Of a stretch of 22,297 nt of DNA, positions 1 through 7,667 are shown in pieces. The first letter of the stretch is position 1. Every line of letters begins with the position of its first letter. The notes under the pieces were generated by a model, which made no database searches, was not told the DNA's origin, and saw only the letters and a list, made by a program, of their open reading frames with translations. A program made the position numbers and the translations under genes. This stretch comes from CAYNDB01 sp964395915 (lineage in GTDB: Bacteria; Nitrospinota_A; UBA7883; JAJRTC01), in contig CAYNDB010000031.1 of assembly GCA_964395915.1 (NCBI GenBank), positions 1-22,297 on the forward strand, written 5' to 3'.

Positions 1-2
1 AA

Positions 3-88
3 GGAGAGGTGGCCGAGTGGTTTAAGGCGGCGGTCTTGAAAACCGTTGAGCGAAAGTTCCGGGGGTTCGAATCCCTCCCTCTCCGCCA
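3..88 (+). tRNA. tRNA-Ser (anticodon UGA)
   Basis: The sequence folds as a class II tRNA. The 7-bp acceptor stem GGAGAGG (3-9) pairs with CCTCTCC (78-84), followed by discriminator G and an encoded CCA (86-88). The anticodon loop CTTGAAA gives UGA, which reads UCA-type serine codons. A short variable arm (GAGC-GAAA-GTTC) and the TTCGAAT T-loop are present. Its promoter lies outside the window. Confidence 0.97.
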
Positions 89-138
89 ATATCAACACGG
101 CGCACTCTCAAAAATGGTTTTATATTTGAAATTTGAAA

Positions 139-753
139 ATGAAATTCATTAAAGAAGAAGAATTTACACAGCTAATGCAGGGAGTCAGGATTGTCCATTG
201 CAACCATGGCCGCTCCCTTTGCTTCAGGGACGAGGCTTCTATCCTGGGATTCGATTTTACCAACATGAATATTCCCGACCACGGAGCCTCGCCATATGAA
301 GGTGTGGCCGCGGGAGATAGAAGCATAGAATATATTATGGTCTCCTCGATATTAAAAATTATTGCGGAGCTTGACCTCTTTCCCCTCTACCTCTATCCGG
401 TGGACGATGATTGGGCCGACGAGGATTTGGAACCGCTTGTAAAACGTGGGTTATTGACTCCTGAGGAAGGCGCCGTATTAGACGAGGTGGTCGATAGCGG
501 CCACGCCATGGATATTATAGTGGTGGACAAAGGAGAGATGGACCTAGCTGTCCGCCTTGTCACACCGCAGATGACGGCATTTTCCAAAACCTGCGCTGTC
601 GCGGACGGCAAAGGACGTGTGCTGACAACTTTTTCGCAAGACGACGAGGTGTCGTTCAACACAACAGACAAAAATATTTACGAAAAGGCCAGCCTAATGA
701 TGAAATCGTTAAGCGGACTGCCTTTCGATGTAATCTGGGCGGAAGGCGAATAA
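139..753 (+). CDS. Uncharacterised acidic protein, 204 aa
   Basis: I do not recognise this protein. It is soluble-looking and acidic, without a signal peptide or membrane helix. There is an acidic stretch near residue 92 (PVDDDWADEDLEP) and a mixed alpha/beta pattern. The ATG at 139 is taken as the start; an in-frame TTG at 133 adds only two residues, and neither has a clear Shine-Dalgarno sequence. It lies 50 bp after tRNA-Ser and 36 bp before the DUF1848 gene, so the two proteins may be co-expressed. The frame is open over its whole length with normal-looking codon use, which supports it being real. No function is proposed. Confidence 0.75.
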   Translation: MKFIKEEEFTQLMQGVRIVHCNHGRSLCFRDEASILGFDFTNMNIPDHGASPYEGVAAGDRSIEYIMVSSILKIIAELDLFPLYLYPVDDDWADEDLEPLVKRGLLTPEEGAVLDEVVDSGHAMDIIVVDKGEMDLAVRLVTPQMTAFSKTCAVADGKGRVLTTFSQDDEVSFNTTDKNIYEKASLMMKSLSGLPFDVIWAEGE

Positions 754-756
754 CCC

Positions 757-781
757 GCCTCTCCATTAAACAATGGGAGGC
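757..781 (+). promoter_or_regulatory. Hairpin enclosing the Shine-Dalgarno of the DUF1848 gene
   Basis: The left arm (757-767, GCCTCTCCATT) pairs with the right arm (772-781, AATGGGAGGC) with one bulged base and a 4-nt loop. The right arm contains GGGAGG (775-780), the ribosome binding site for the ATG at 790. The hairpin starts 3 nt after the upstream stop codon (751-753). A ribosome terminating there would melt it, so translational coupling is a reasonable inference. There is no U-run, so it does not look like a terminator. Confidence 0.45.
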
Positions 782-789
782 CCTCTTTA

Positions 790-1589
790 ATGTCTATAAT
801 TTCCGCTTCCAGAAGAACAGATATCCCCGCGCTCTACGCTTCCTGGTTCATGGACAAAATCGCTAAAGAAAGCTGTGTCGTCAAAAACCCGTATAACGGT
901 AAAATGGCGGAAGTATCGCTGAAGCTTGCCGATGTCGATGGAATCGTATTCTGGTCGAGAAATTATTCGCCGATGATGAAACATCTTAAAAAACTGCGTG
1001 ATATGGGATATCGATTTTACATGCAATTTACGTTAAACGCATATCCAGGCTATATCGACCCGGGGTCCCCGACAATGGACAAGGCCACGCAAACCGCTCA
1101 GGAAATCGCGAAAACTTTTGGGTCGAGGGCTCTGGTATGGCGATACGACCCGATCATGCTAACGTCGGAGACAGACGCAAAGTGGCATCTTGAAAACTTC
1201 GGCAATATAGTTAAACGGATGGAAGGAGCCACAGACACATGCGTTATCTCGTTTATCGACAAATACAGGAAACTTGACCGCAACCTTTTCCCATTGCTGG
1301 GTCGTCGCAATATTGAGTTCCTGGAACCAGCCATGCCGGAGCTTATTGACATTGCCGAAGCTATGACGGAAATAGCTGTAAGAAGCGAAATCAAAGTCGA
1401 GTCTTGCTGCGAGCCGGAGCTTGGAGCCGATAGCGTGGAAAACGCTTCATGTATTGATATTCAACGCCTTATGGATGTGTCCGGCGTTTCATTTGAAGGA
1501 ACAAAAAGGGAGCCGACCCGTAAAGGCTGCCAATGTTTTGCCGCAAAAGATATTGGCGCATACGACACCTGCACACTTGGCTGCGCATA
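790..1589 (+). CDS. DUF1848 family protein, 3' end lost in assembly gap
   Basis: The first 267 residues match the DUF1848 family as I know it: N-terminal SASRRTDIPALYASWF, then the segments VDGIVFWSRNYSPMM and YRFYMQFTLNAYPGY. The preserved end reads RKGCQCFAAKDIGAYDTC followed by TLGCA. In family members this leads into a cysteine-rich tail of the type HGCLYCYAN, which resembles a radical SAM-type iron-sulfur site. Here the sequence runs into 100 N exactly at that point, so the last cysteines cannot be checked. The frame reopening after the gap (up to 1773) shows no family similarity and is not counted. The start ATG has GGGAGG 9 nt upstream. The biochemical function of the family is not established to my knowledge. 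Confidence 0.85.
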
Positions 1590-1689
1590 NNNNNNNNNNN
1601 NNNNNNNNNNNNNNNNNNNNNNNNNNNNNNNNNNNNNNNNNNNNNNNNNNNNNNNNNNNNNNNNNNNNNNNNNNNNNNNNNNNNNNNNN
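1590..1689. other. Assembly gap, exactly 100 N
   Basis: A run of exactly 100 N is the usual placeholder for a gap of unknown length between contigs. It removes the end of the DUF1848 gene and anything between it and the decarboxylase genes, so the true distance between them is unknown. Confidence 0.95.
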
Positions 1690-1695
1690 CACAAA

Positions 1696-1724
1696 TTGCC
1701 CGCGCAACCTCCTTGTGCTAGAAT
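1696..1724 (+). promoter_or_regulatory. Candidate sigma-70 promoter for oadB/oadG
   Basis: TTGCCC (1696-1701, 4 of 6 matches to the -35 consensus) and TAGAAT (1719-1724, 5 of 6 to the -10) are separated by exactly 17 bp. The expected start of transcription is about 1731, some 48 nt before the oadB ATG. If it is used, the decarboxylase subunit genes form their own unit and do not depend on genes hidden in the gap. Confidence 0.45.
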
Positions 1725-1778
1725 CTCAAGTTTCATAAATCATTTAATCAGGCCTTTTTCACGGAGTTCTTAACTGCA

Positions 1779-2996
1779 ATGGAAAGTTCAATCTCAATCG
1801 CTTCGGCGTTTGGCAAGATAATCGGGCTTACAGGGTTCGGATCGCTGACTATCGGGTCGTTGGTAATGATCGTTATCGCTTTGACATTGCTCTATCTCGC
1901 CATTGGAAAGGGGTTCGAGCCGCTATTGCTTGTGCCTATAGGATTCGGTTGTTTGCTCGCCAATATGCCGCATTCATTTATGACTTTCAGCGACGAGGGT
2001 GGCCTGCTTTATTACTTTTACCAGGGCGTGAAACACGAGATCTGGCCACCGTTGATATTTCTCGGTGTTGGGGCTCTGACAGATTTTGGCCCGTTGCTTG
2101 GCAACCCGTCTACGCTATTATTGGGGGCGGCGGCTCAGATCGGGGTATATATTACGCTGATTGTCGCTGTTGTCCTTGGTTTTTCCTTGCAGCAAGCGGC
2201 CGCTATTGGAATAGTTGGCGGCGCGGACGGGCCGACGGCGATATTCCTCGCGAATAAACTTGCGCCAGAGCTTCTTGGGCCGATAGCGGTTGCGGCGTAT
2301 TCATACATGTCACTCGTACCGATAATACAGCCTCCGATCATGCGCTTTTTCACAACGGAAGATGAGCGAAAGATAAAAATGGAGCAGCTAAAACCTGTAA
2401 GCCAGAAGGTTAAGATCGTGTTCCCGATAGTAGTCACTATCGTATGCGTTCTGCTTTTGCCCGCCGCGGCTCCTCTTATCGGCATGTTGATGCTTGGAAA
2501 CCTTTTCCGGGAATCCGGAGTCACCAAACGATTGCATGACACCTCTGAAACTCATCTTATAAACATCGTCACGATACTGCTGGCTCTTGCGGTCGGCTCG
2601 TCGATGACCGCCGAGTCGTTCCTCACAGTACAGACTATTAAAATAATTGTCCTGGGCCTTTTCGCTTTTTGCGCGGCGACAGCCGGAGGGCTTATCCTCG
2701 GCAAAATTCTGATGTGGGCCTCTGGCGGAAAAATAAATCCGCTCATAGGCTCTGCAGGAGTATCCGCTGTGCCGATGGCGGCGCGGGTCAGCCAGAAAGT
2801 GGGGCAGGAGGCCGATCCGCACAACTTCCTTTTGATGCACGCCATGGGGCCAAACGTGGCAGGGGTGATCGGCACTGCGGTAGCTGCGGGTATCATGCTG
2901 GCGCTGTTTGGCGAATCGGCGCAGATAAGCCCTGGTCACGCGGAAGCGGTAATACGGACCGGGGCGGATTTCGTCCGTTCAATCTTCGCAGGTTAA
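1779..2996 (+). CDS. oadB: Sodium ion-translocating decarboxylase, beta subunit
   Basis: This is the membrane subunit of a biotin-dependent Na+-pumping decarboxylase (oxaloacetate, methylmalonyl-CoA or glutaconyl-CoA type). It decarboxylates carboxybiotin and couples this to Na+ export. At 405 aa and with many hydrophobic helices it fits the family. The signature segment IVGGADGPTAIF (about 145-156) carries the conserved Asp of the Na+ site (D150), and the late segment SAGVSAVPMAARVSQK holds the conserved serine region. NMPHSF and the PHNFLLMHAMGPNVAGVIG segment are also family-typical. The start ATG has GGAG about 12 nt upstream. The gamma-like gene follows after 4 bp. The carboxytransferase alpha and biotin carrier genes are not visible, so the substrate cannot be named. 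Confidence 0.95.
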   Translation: MESSISIASAFGKIIGLTGFGSLTIGSLVMIVIALTLLYLAIGKGFEPLLLVPIGFGCLLANMPHSFMTFSDEGGLLYYFYQGVKHEIWPPLIFLGVGALTDFGPLLGNPSTLLLGAAAQIGVYITLIVAVVLGFSLQQAAAIGIVGGADGPTAIFLANKLAPELLGPIAVAAYSYMSLVPIIQPPIMRFFTTEDERKIKMEQLKPVSQKVKIVFPIVVTIVCVLLLPAAAPLIGMLMLGNLFRESGVTKRLHDTSETHLINIVTILLALAVGSSMTAESFLTVQTIKIIVLGLFAFCAATAGGLILGKILMWASGGKINPLIGSAGVSAVPMAARVSQKVGQEADPHNFLLMHAMGPNVAGVIGTAVAAGIMLALFGESAQISPGHAEAVIRTGADFVRSIFAG

Positions 2997-3000
2997 TTAT

Positions 3001-3231
3001 ATGGAAAACATAGGCTCCGCTTTAGTAATCACAGTTATCGGCATGGGGGTGATTTTCGTCGTCCTTACATTGCTGATGGCCACGATCGTCGCGCTAAACA
3101 CCGCTTTCCCGTACAAAAAGACGCCGCCACCTCAGTCTGGAGCTACAACAGGAGCCACGGAGACCGAAACCGTAGCTGTGATACAGGCGGCGATCACCGC
3201 GTATCTGAAACGCAAAAAAGGTGAAGATTAG
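3001..3231 (+). CDS. oadG: Sodium pump decarboxylase gamma subunit, OadG-like
   Basis: This small protein (76 aa) has one N-terminal membrane helix (about residues 5-33), a Pro/Thr/Ala-rich linker and a charged C-terminus ending in LKRKKGED. That is the architecture of OadG/MmdD-type gamma subunits, which anchor and assemble the decarboxylase complex. The size is typical. Its place 4 bp after oadB supports the call more than the sequence alone. Its stop codon overlaps by 3 bp the span of the convergent MoaA-like gene, leaving no room for a conventional terminator between them. Confidence 0.85.
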   Translation: MENIGSALVITVIGMGVIFVVLTLLMATIVALNTAFPYKKTPPPQSGATTGATETETVAVIQAAITAYLKRKKGED

Positions 3232-4172
3232 TTCGTAAGCTCAGGATAGGTCAAAGGCGCGGCCCCACAATTGGCAACGCCGTTTGGTTTATTTAATGCT
3301 ATTTTTACAGCCACCCTCTCCAATTCCTCCCGCGAGGCGCCATTTTCGAAAATAGGGTTTAAGTCCAGTGTAGTAGGCATGCCGGAGCAAAGGGATATTA
3401 TCCCGTCCGATGAAAGCCACAACCTGTTACAGGTGGAACATTCACGCTTGTTTGCGCAGGTGATGATTTTTATCGTTGTGTCTGTCCCTTCAACCTTCCA
3501 TGGATTGTTCGTTATCGCAAGCCCTTCCAAACGGGTCAGCTCATATTTTTTCGAAAGTCTGGAAATGATAGGTTCCCGCATTTGTTGCGAAGCGACTTTG
3601 CCCGATTGGCTTTCCACCAGGTAGATATTTATTTTGCGAGTTATGGCCCAGTCCACTATAGACTCTATTTCATGATCGTTAACCCCTTGCACAACAGGCA
3701 TTTTAATCGTCAATGGTAAACAGTCCATTTTTATTACAGCGTCAAGACCCGTCAAGATTTTCTTAAGGTCGTCAGATCCGGTCATCGACTTGAAAAGGCT
3801 TTTCGAAAGTGTCGGCACAGAAACAAACAATCTGCTCAACCCGGTATTGCTTAACCGCTCCGCCATGCTTTCCAGCAGTAAACCGTTTGTGGACAACGAG
3901 ACAGATTTGATTGACTGTATGACAGTCAATTGTGAAACCAGGTCAATTATGTCCGGCCTTAAAAGAGGCTCCCCTCCGCTGATACGCACTCTTTTTAAAC
4001 CGAGTTTAGCCATCATACGAATGAACGTTAATATGTTTTCCGTCGGGAAGAGGTGGGGAGCTGGCACCGAAGTTTTATCTATGGCGCAGTACGAGCAATC
4101 ATATTGGCATGAAGCGCTCGCAGCTAACTGTATCAAGTCAACCTGGCGATTGAACTTATCGACCAGAATCAT
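3228..4172 (-). CDS. MoaA-like radical SAM protein with altered substrate site
   Basis: The 314-aa protein has the two iron-sulfur sites of the MoaA family: an N-terminal CX3CX2C (C22, C26, C29) and a C-terminal CX2CX13C (C245, C248, C262). SGGEPLLRPD (65-74) and LSTNG (93-97) are the SAM-binding segments. However, the usual SVTDRCN before the first cluster is AASASCQ. The position equivalent to the GTP-binding Arg17 of S. aureus MoaA is Gln15, and the CNRLRL motif is CNRLWL, so the second of the paired arginines is Trp252. The C-terminal Gly-Gly tail of MoaA is absent; the protein ends PELTN. No other molybdenum cofactor genes are nearby. I infer a MoaA-derived radical SAM/SPASM-like enzyme that may not use GTP. 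The true substrate is unknown. Confidence 0.8.
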   Translation of the reverse strand: MILVDKFNRQVDLIQLAASASCQYDCSYCAIDKTSVPAPHLFPTENILTFIRMMAKLGLKRVRISGGEPLLRPDIIDLVSQLTVIQSIKSVSLSTNGLLLESMAERLSNTGLSRLFVSVPTLSKSLFKSMTGSDDLKKILTGLDAVIKMDCLPLTIKMPVVQGVNDHEIESIVDWAITRKINIYLVESQSGKVASQQMREPIISRLSKKYELTRLEGLAITNNPWKVEGTDTTIKIITCANKRECSTCNRLWLSSDGIISLCSGMPTTLDLNPIFENGASREELERVAVKIALNKPNGVANCGAAPLTYPELTN

Positions 4173-4264
4173 GGCAAACTAGTGATCTGATTTACACTAA
4201 ATTATTAATATATCGTTAATTTATTTTCTCGCCTTTCTCTGTGGTATGTCAACTGAATACGCAT

Positions 4265-4298
4265 AACATTTTTAGACAGGATATCCGTCATAAATGTT
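4265..4298. promoter_or_regulatory. 34-bp imperfect palindrome, possible operator
   Basis: The arms AACATTT (4265-4271) and AAATGTT (4292-4298) flank a second inverted pair, GAC-A-GGAT / ATCC-GTC, centred on GATATC at 4280-4285. No U-run follows on either strand, which argues against a terminator. It lies about 93 bp upstream of the MoaA-like start codon and just upstream of a TTGACA (minus strand, 4247-4252) that could serve as a -35 box, although no good -10 is correctly spaced. An activator or repressor site is plausible. The rest of 4173-4393 is AT-rich and holds no gene I can support. Confidence 0.4.
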
Positions 4299-4393
4299 AC
4301 TTAATTAGTTAATAATTTACTTCTCGGATTTTCAAAAGTTTCCTAGGCTCTTGCCATCCTTGATTGAAAAGTTACAAAAAATCGAAAAATACT

Positions 4394-5749
4394 TTAAAAC
4401 CGACTTTTGCGCTCGTTATGGGTGGATATGTATCGTCTTGTCTCGGAGACGACTACCGGCGCAAGAAGGAGGAGCGCGACAAGGTTTGGAAACGCCATAA
4501 GGCCGTTGGTGATATCCGAAAACGTCCACACCACTTCGAGTTTCGTCACGGCTCCTACGACTATTAAAAGACAGAACACTACCCTGTACGGAGTTATCGA
4601 CTTTACTCCAAAAAGATGTTCAAGGGCGCGCTCACCATAGTAGCTCCAGCCGAGCATGGTGGAGTATGCAAAGAACACCAGCCCAAGCGCGACTACCCCC
4701 CCTCCAAATCCGCCGGGTATACCCCTGGAAAAAGCCTCTGTGGTAAGCGGCGCTCCGTTCATCCCGCTTTCCCACGCTCCGGTGCAAAGGATGACAAGCG
4801 CCGTCATGGAGCATACGATAAGGGTGTCGATAAAAGTCTGCGTCATGGAGACAAGCGCCTGAGCGACAGGGTCCTTGGTTCTTGCCGCGGCGGCGGCGAT
4901 GGGCGAAGAGCCAAGGCCGGATTCGTTGGAAAATATTCCACGAGCCACACCCATTCGTATCGTAATCCAGATAGCGGATCCGGCGAACCCTCCAGATGCG
5001 GCTGTGGGGGAAAACGCATGCCGGAAAATAAGCGTGAAAGATTCGGGTATTTTGTCTGCGTTAAGCGCAAGTATATACAGGGCGGCGGCGCAATAGAAAA
5101 ATATCATCACAGGAACAATCACCGAAGCGACCCTGCCTATCCACTTTACTCCGCCGAGAATCACAGCGGCCGTCAATATGGCAAGTATAACGCCGGTGGC
5201 GAGCTTCGGCGCTCCAAACGTACTGTGCAACGCGTCGGCCACAGAGTTTGATTGAGTCATGTTGCCGATGCCGAAAGCGGCGATGGAAGCGAACACGGCA
5301 AATGATCCCGCAAGATATTTCCAGAAAGGATGCGGCCCTATTTTTGATATATACACCATCGGCCCGCCCACCATCCTGCCACGCTCATCTTTATACCTGT
5401 ACTTTACCGCAAGCAAAGCTTCGGCGAATTTCGTGGCCATCCCCACAAGCCCTGTCACCCACATCCAGAACACAGCGCCAGGCCCGCCTATGGCGATGGC
5501 CGTCGCAACACCGGCGATATTGCCTGTGCCGACCGTTGCCGATAACGCCGTCATCAACGCCTGAAAATGTGAGATGTCACCATCGGCGGCTTCTTCAGAT
5601 CTGCGGACAAACGCCATTGTCAACGCAGGTATAAGCCATGTAAACTGAAGTCCGCGCAGTCGGATAGAAAGATAGACCCCCGTCCCGAGCAGAAGAAGGA
5701 TTAAAGGCAGGCCCCAGACAAACGAATCTATCTTGTCAAGTATTTCCAT
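4394..5749 (-). CDS. AGCS-family sodium:alanine/glycine symporter
   Basis: This 451-aa integral membrane protein imports alanine or glycine with Na+. The family signature GGPGAVFWMWVTGLVG (about 88-103) is complete. TVGTGNIAGVATAIA and GIFSNESGLGSSPIAAAAA are the other diagnostic segments, and length and repeated hydrophobic helices are typical of AlsT/DagA/AgcS. The start ATG has AAGGG shortly upstream. It lies 80 bp after rlmD on the same strand and is probably the last gene of that cluster. With the Na+-pumping decarboxylase nearby, it fits a cell that uses sodium gradients. Confidence 0.95.
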   Translation of the reverse strand: MEILDKIDSFVWGLPLILLLLGTGVYLSIRLRGLQFTWLIPALTMAFVRRSEEAADGDISHFQALMTALSATVGTGNIAGVATAIAIGGPGAVFWMWVTGLVGMATKFAEALLAVKYRYKDERGRMVGGPMVYISKIGPHPFWKYLAGSFAVFASIAAFGIGNMTQSNSVADALHSTFGAPKLATGVILAILTAAVILGGVKWIGRVASVIVPVMIFFYCAAALYILALNADKIPESFTLIFRHAFSPTAASGGFAGSAIWITIRMGVARGIFSNESGLGSSPIAAAAARTKDPVAQALVSMTQTFIDTLIVCSMTALVILCTGAWESGMNGAPLTTEAFSRGIPGGFGGGVVALGLVFFAYSTMLGWSYYGERALEHLFGVKSITPYRVVFCLLIVVGAVTKLEVVWTFSDITNGLMAFPNLVALLLLAPVVVSETRRYISTHNERKSRF

Positions 5750-5829
5750 ACGCCCTTGTGATCTAAAAAATCTTGAGGGAGATTAACATAACGCTGTGTG
5801 AAAATCGAGATGACCCACTACCTGTTCAG

Positions 5830-7119
5830 CTACACCCTCTCGAAAAGAAGCGCAAGCTCGATATGAGCGGTTTGCGGAAACATGTCGAAAGGCGTAACCG
5901 ATTGAAGCTTGAACCCCGCTTGCGAAAGCTTCGCCGCGTCTCTTGCGGCGGAAGGCGGGTCGCATGACACGTAAACGATTCGTTTCCTTGCAAGCTCTCC
6001 GACTGTTTCGATATCCTTCGCCACACCGCCTCGTGGAGGGTCAAGTATTACCGCGTCGAACTTCAAACCGTTCGCCAGCAATTCCCTCCCATCCTCTAAA
6101 GCCGAGCCATGCGTAAAATGCGCCGTGACAACACCAAGCTTTTGCCTGTTTTCCTCCGCGTTTATTATCGCCTTTTTGTTCGAATCAATGCCTGTAACAG
6201 CGGCTCCTGTTTTGGCGAGCGGCAGAGAAAATGTTCCCATACCGCAGAAAAGGTCGAGTCCCGACTCTCCTGGTTTCAGGTTTGCGAGTTTTGTCACTTT
6301 CTCCGCAAGTTTCACGCTTTGCTCAGGGTTGACCTGGCTGAACACGCCAGGGGCAAAACGCAACGTATCGCCACCCACGGACGGAGCCTCAAGTTCGCAA
6401 TCACCGTGCGCTTTTACAGTTTTCCCTAGCCTTATTGACACACCCTGTATAGTCGGACAACTAGAAATAACACGCTCTATAAACCCATCCGTAACAGGCT
6501 CAACAAGATAAAATGTAACACGCCCCCTACCCTTCTCCGCGTCGGCTTCAAATTCAATCTCCTTTACCTTCCCGGAGTTTTTCGGGTCACCGTTCATGAC
6601 CTCCAATATTTCCGTGAGCATTCGGTTGACTGTATCGCAAGCCACAGCGCAACGTTCGATCGACACGATATCGTGAGACTTATGCCGATAGTACCCGATG
6701 ATAACTTTCCCGCCCGTTGATAAAACTTTCAGCCTGATTCGCGAACGGTACGCAAGTTCATTCATGGCAGGAGAGACAGACGGGACGCTAATATCAATCT
6801 TGCCGATACGTTTGAACTGGTCTTCGACGATTTTCTGTTTCCACTCAAGCTGTGTGGCATATTCCAGCTCTATCCACGGACAACCGCCGCAATCAATGGA
6901 ATATGGACATGGCGTCGGCCTCCTTTGAGGCGACGGCGTCTCCACTTTAACAAGGGACGCTTCTGTAAATCGTTTCTTGTCGCTCTTTACTCGGGCCACG
7001 ACGATATCGCCAGGGTAAGCGCCATGTATGAACACAACCTTGCCGTCTCGTCTGCCCACACCAGCCCCGCCGAAAGCGAGCCTGTCGATGGCAATGGTAA
7101 AAATATTTTCGTTTTGCAT
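5830..7119 (-). CDS. rlmD: 23S rRNA (uracil-C5)-methyltransferase, RlmD/TrmA family
   Basis: This SAM-dependent enzyme makes 5-methyluridine in RNA. An N-terminal TRAM domain covers roughly residues 5-60. Four cysteines for a 4Fe-4S cluster are present (C71, C77, C80 in CPYSIDCGGC, and C157). The SAM motif is DLFCGMGTFSLPLA (289-302), followed by DPPRGG (360-365). The catalytic cysteine is C386 in YVSCDPPSAARD. The 429-aa length matches RlmD, and the cluster cysteines favour RlmD/RlmC over TrmA. The exact target base cannot be fixed from sequence alone, since many lineages carry one broad RlmCD-type enzyme. It lies 41 bp after the NAGS gene. Confidence 0.93.
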   Translation of the reverse strand: MQNENIFTIAIDRLAFGGAGVGRRDGKVVFIHGAYPGDIVVARVKSDKKRFTEASLVKVETPSPQRRPTPCPYSIDCGGCPWIELEYATQLEWKQKIVEDQFKRIGKIDISVPSVSPAMNELAYRSRIRLKVLSTGGKVIIGYYRHKSHDIVSIERCAVACDTVNRMLTEILEVMNGDPKNSGKVKEIEFEADAEKGRGRVTFYLVEPVTDGFIERVISSCPTIQGVSIRLGKTVKAHGDCELEAPSVGGDTLRFAPGVFSQVNPEQSVKLAEKVTKLANLKPGESGLDLFCGMGTFSLPLAKTGAAVTGIDSNKKAIINAEENRQKLGVVTAHFTHGSALEDGRELLANGLKFDAVILDPPRGGVAKDIETVGELARKRIVYVSCDPPSAARDAAKLSQAGFKLQSVTPFDMFPQTAHIELALLFERV

Positions 7120-7160
7120 ATGAATTTTACTTTAAAAGTGGTGTGAATGAGCCTATACGG

Positions 7161-7667
7161 CTACTTTACATCGATAATCATCCCGGTTTCATCGCAGTCC
7201 GGGAATTTGTGGCAGCGGACACAATCTCCCCATATTTTATGAGGCAATTCATTTTTGTCTATCTCTGTAAATCCAAGCTTTGCAAAAAAATCCGGAGCAT
7301 ACGTAAGCGTGAAAACTTTTGGAACACCCAGATGTTTGGCCTCCGCCAGAGCAAGCTCCGTCAACTGCCTGCCAATACCACGTCTTGCGTTCGGAGGCTC
7401 CACGCAAAGCGCCCGTATCTCCGCAAGGTCTTCCCATGTGATATGCAATCCACATACGCCTACGATCTTACCATCCTCCTCATACAGTATGTATTGACGA
7501 ATGGTCTCGTATAGCTCGCTCAACGAACGCGGAAGCATAAGCCCTTTGTCGGCGTATATCATGATGAGCTTTTGAATCGCCTTGGCGTCCCTAAGCAGGG
7601 CCTGACGGAACACACCTTTTATGTGTCCTGGAACCTGTTGATTTTGTATGTTAGTAGTCTCGCTCAT
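7161..7667 (-). CDS. Short-form amino-acid N-acetyltransferase (N-acetylglutamate synthase type)
   Basis: This is a 168-aa GNAT enzyme of the short ArgA-like class, which acetylates glutamate in arginine synthesis without the amino-acid-kinase domain of classical ArgA. Diagnostic segments are YADKGLMLPRSLSELYE (38-54), WEDLAEIRALCVEP and VFTLTYAPDFFAKLGF (118-133). The acetyl-CoA loop reads ARRGIG (94-99), with Ala where Gln/Arg is common. The C-terminus HKIWGDCVRCHKFPDC carries a CX2CX5C trio (C149, C152, C158), which I recall as conserved in this subfamily and which could bind metal. Its start overlaps the stop of the upstream gene in an ATGA, so the two are translationally coupled. Confidence 0.88.
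   Translation of the reverse strand: MSETTNIQNQQVPGHIKGVFRQALLRDAKAIQKLIMIYADKGLMLPRSLSELYETIRQYILYEEDGKIVGVCGLHITWEDLAEIRALCVEPPNARRGIGRQLTELALAEAKHLGVPKVFTLTYAPDFFAKLGFTEIDKNELPHKIWGDCVRCHKFPDCDETGMIIDVK

Noticed and set aside
1690..1773. Continuation of the DUF1848 frame after the N gap
   Set aside because: The residues after the gap do not resemble the DUF1848 C-terminus, and the frame across N is arbitrary because the gap length is unknown.
2388..2939. 183-residue frame antisense to oadB
   Set aside because: It is Arg/His-rich and low in hydrophobic order, typical of the reverse complement of a membrane protein gene. oadB itself is unambiguous.
4350..4400. Terminator hairpin after the symporter gene
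   Set aside because: AAAGTA and TAACTTT could pair only with a long AT-rich loop and a bulge; this is too weak to call.
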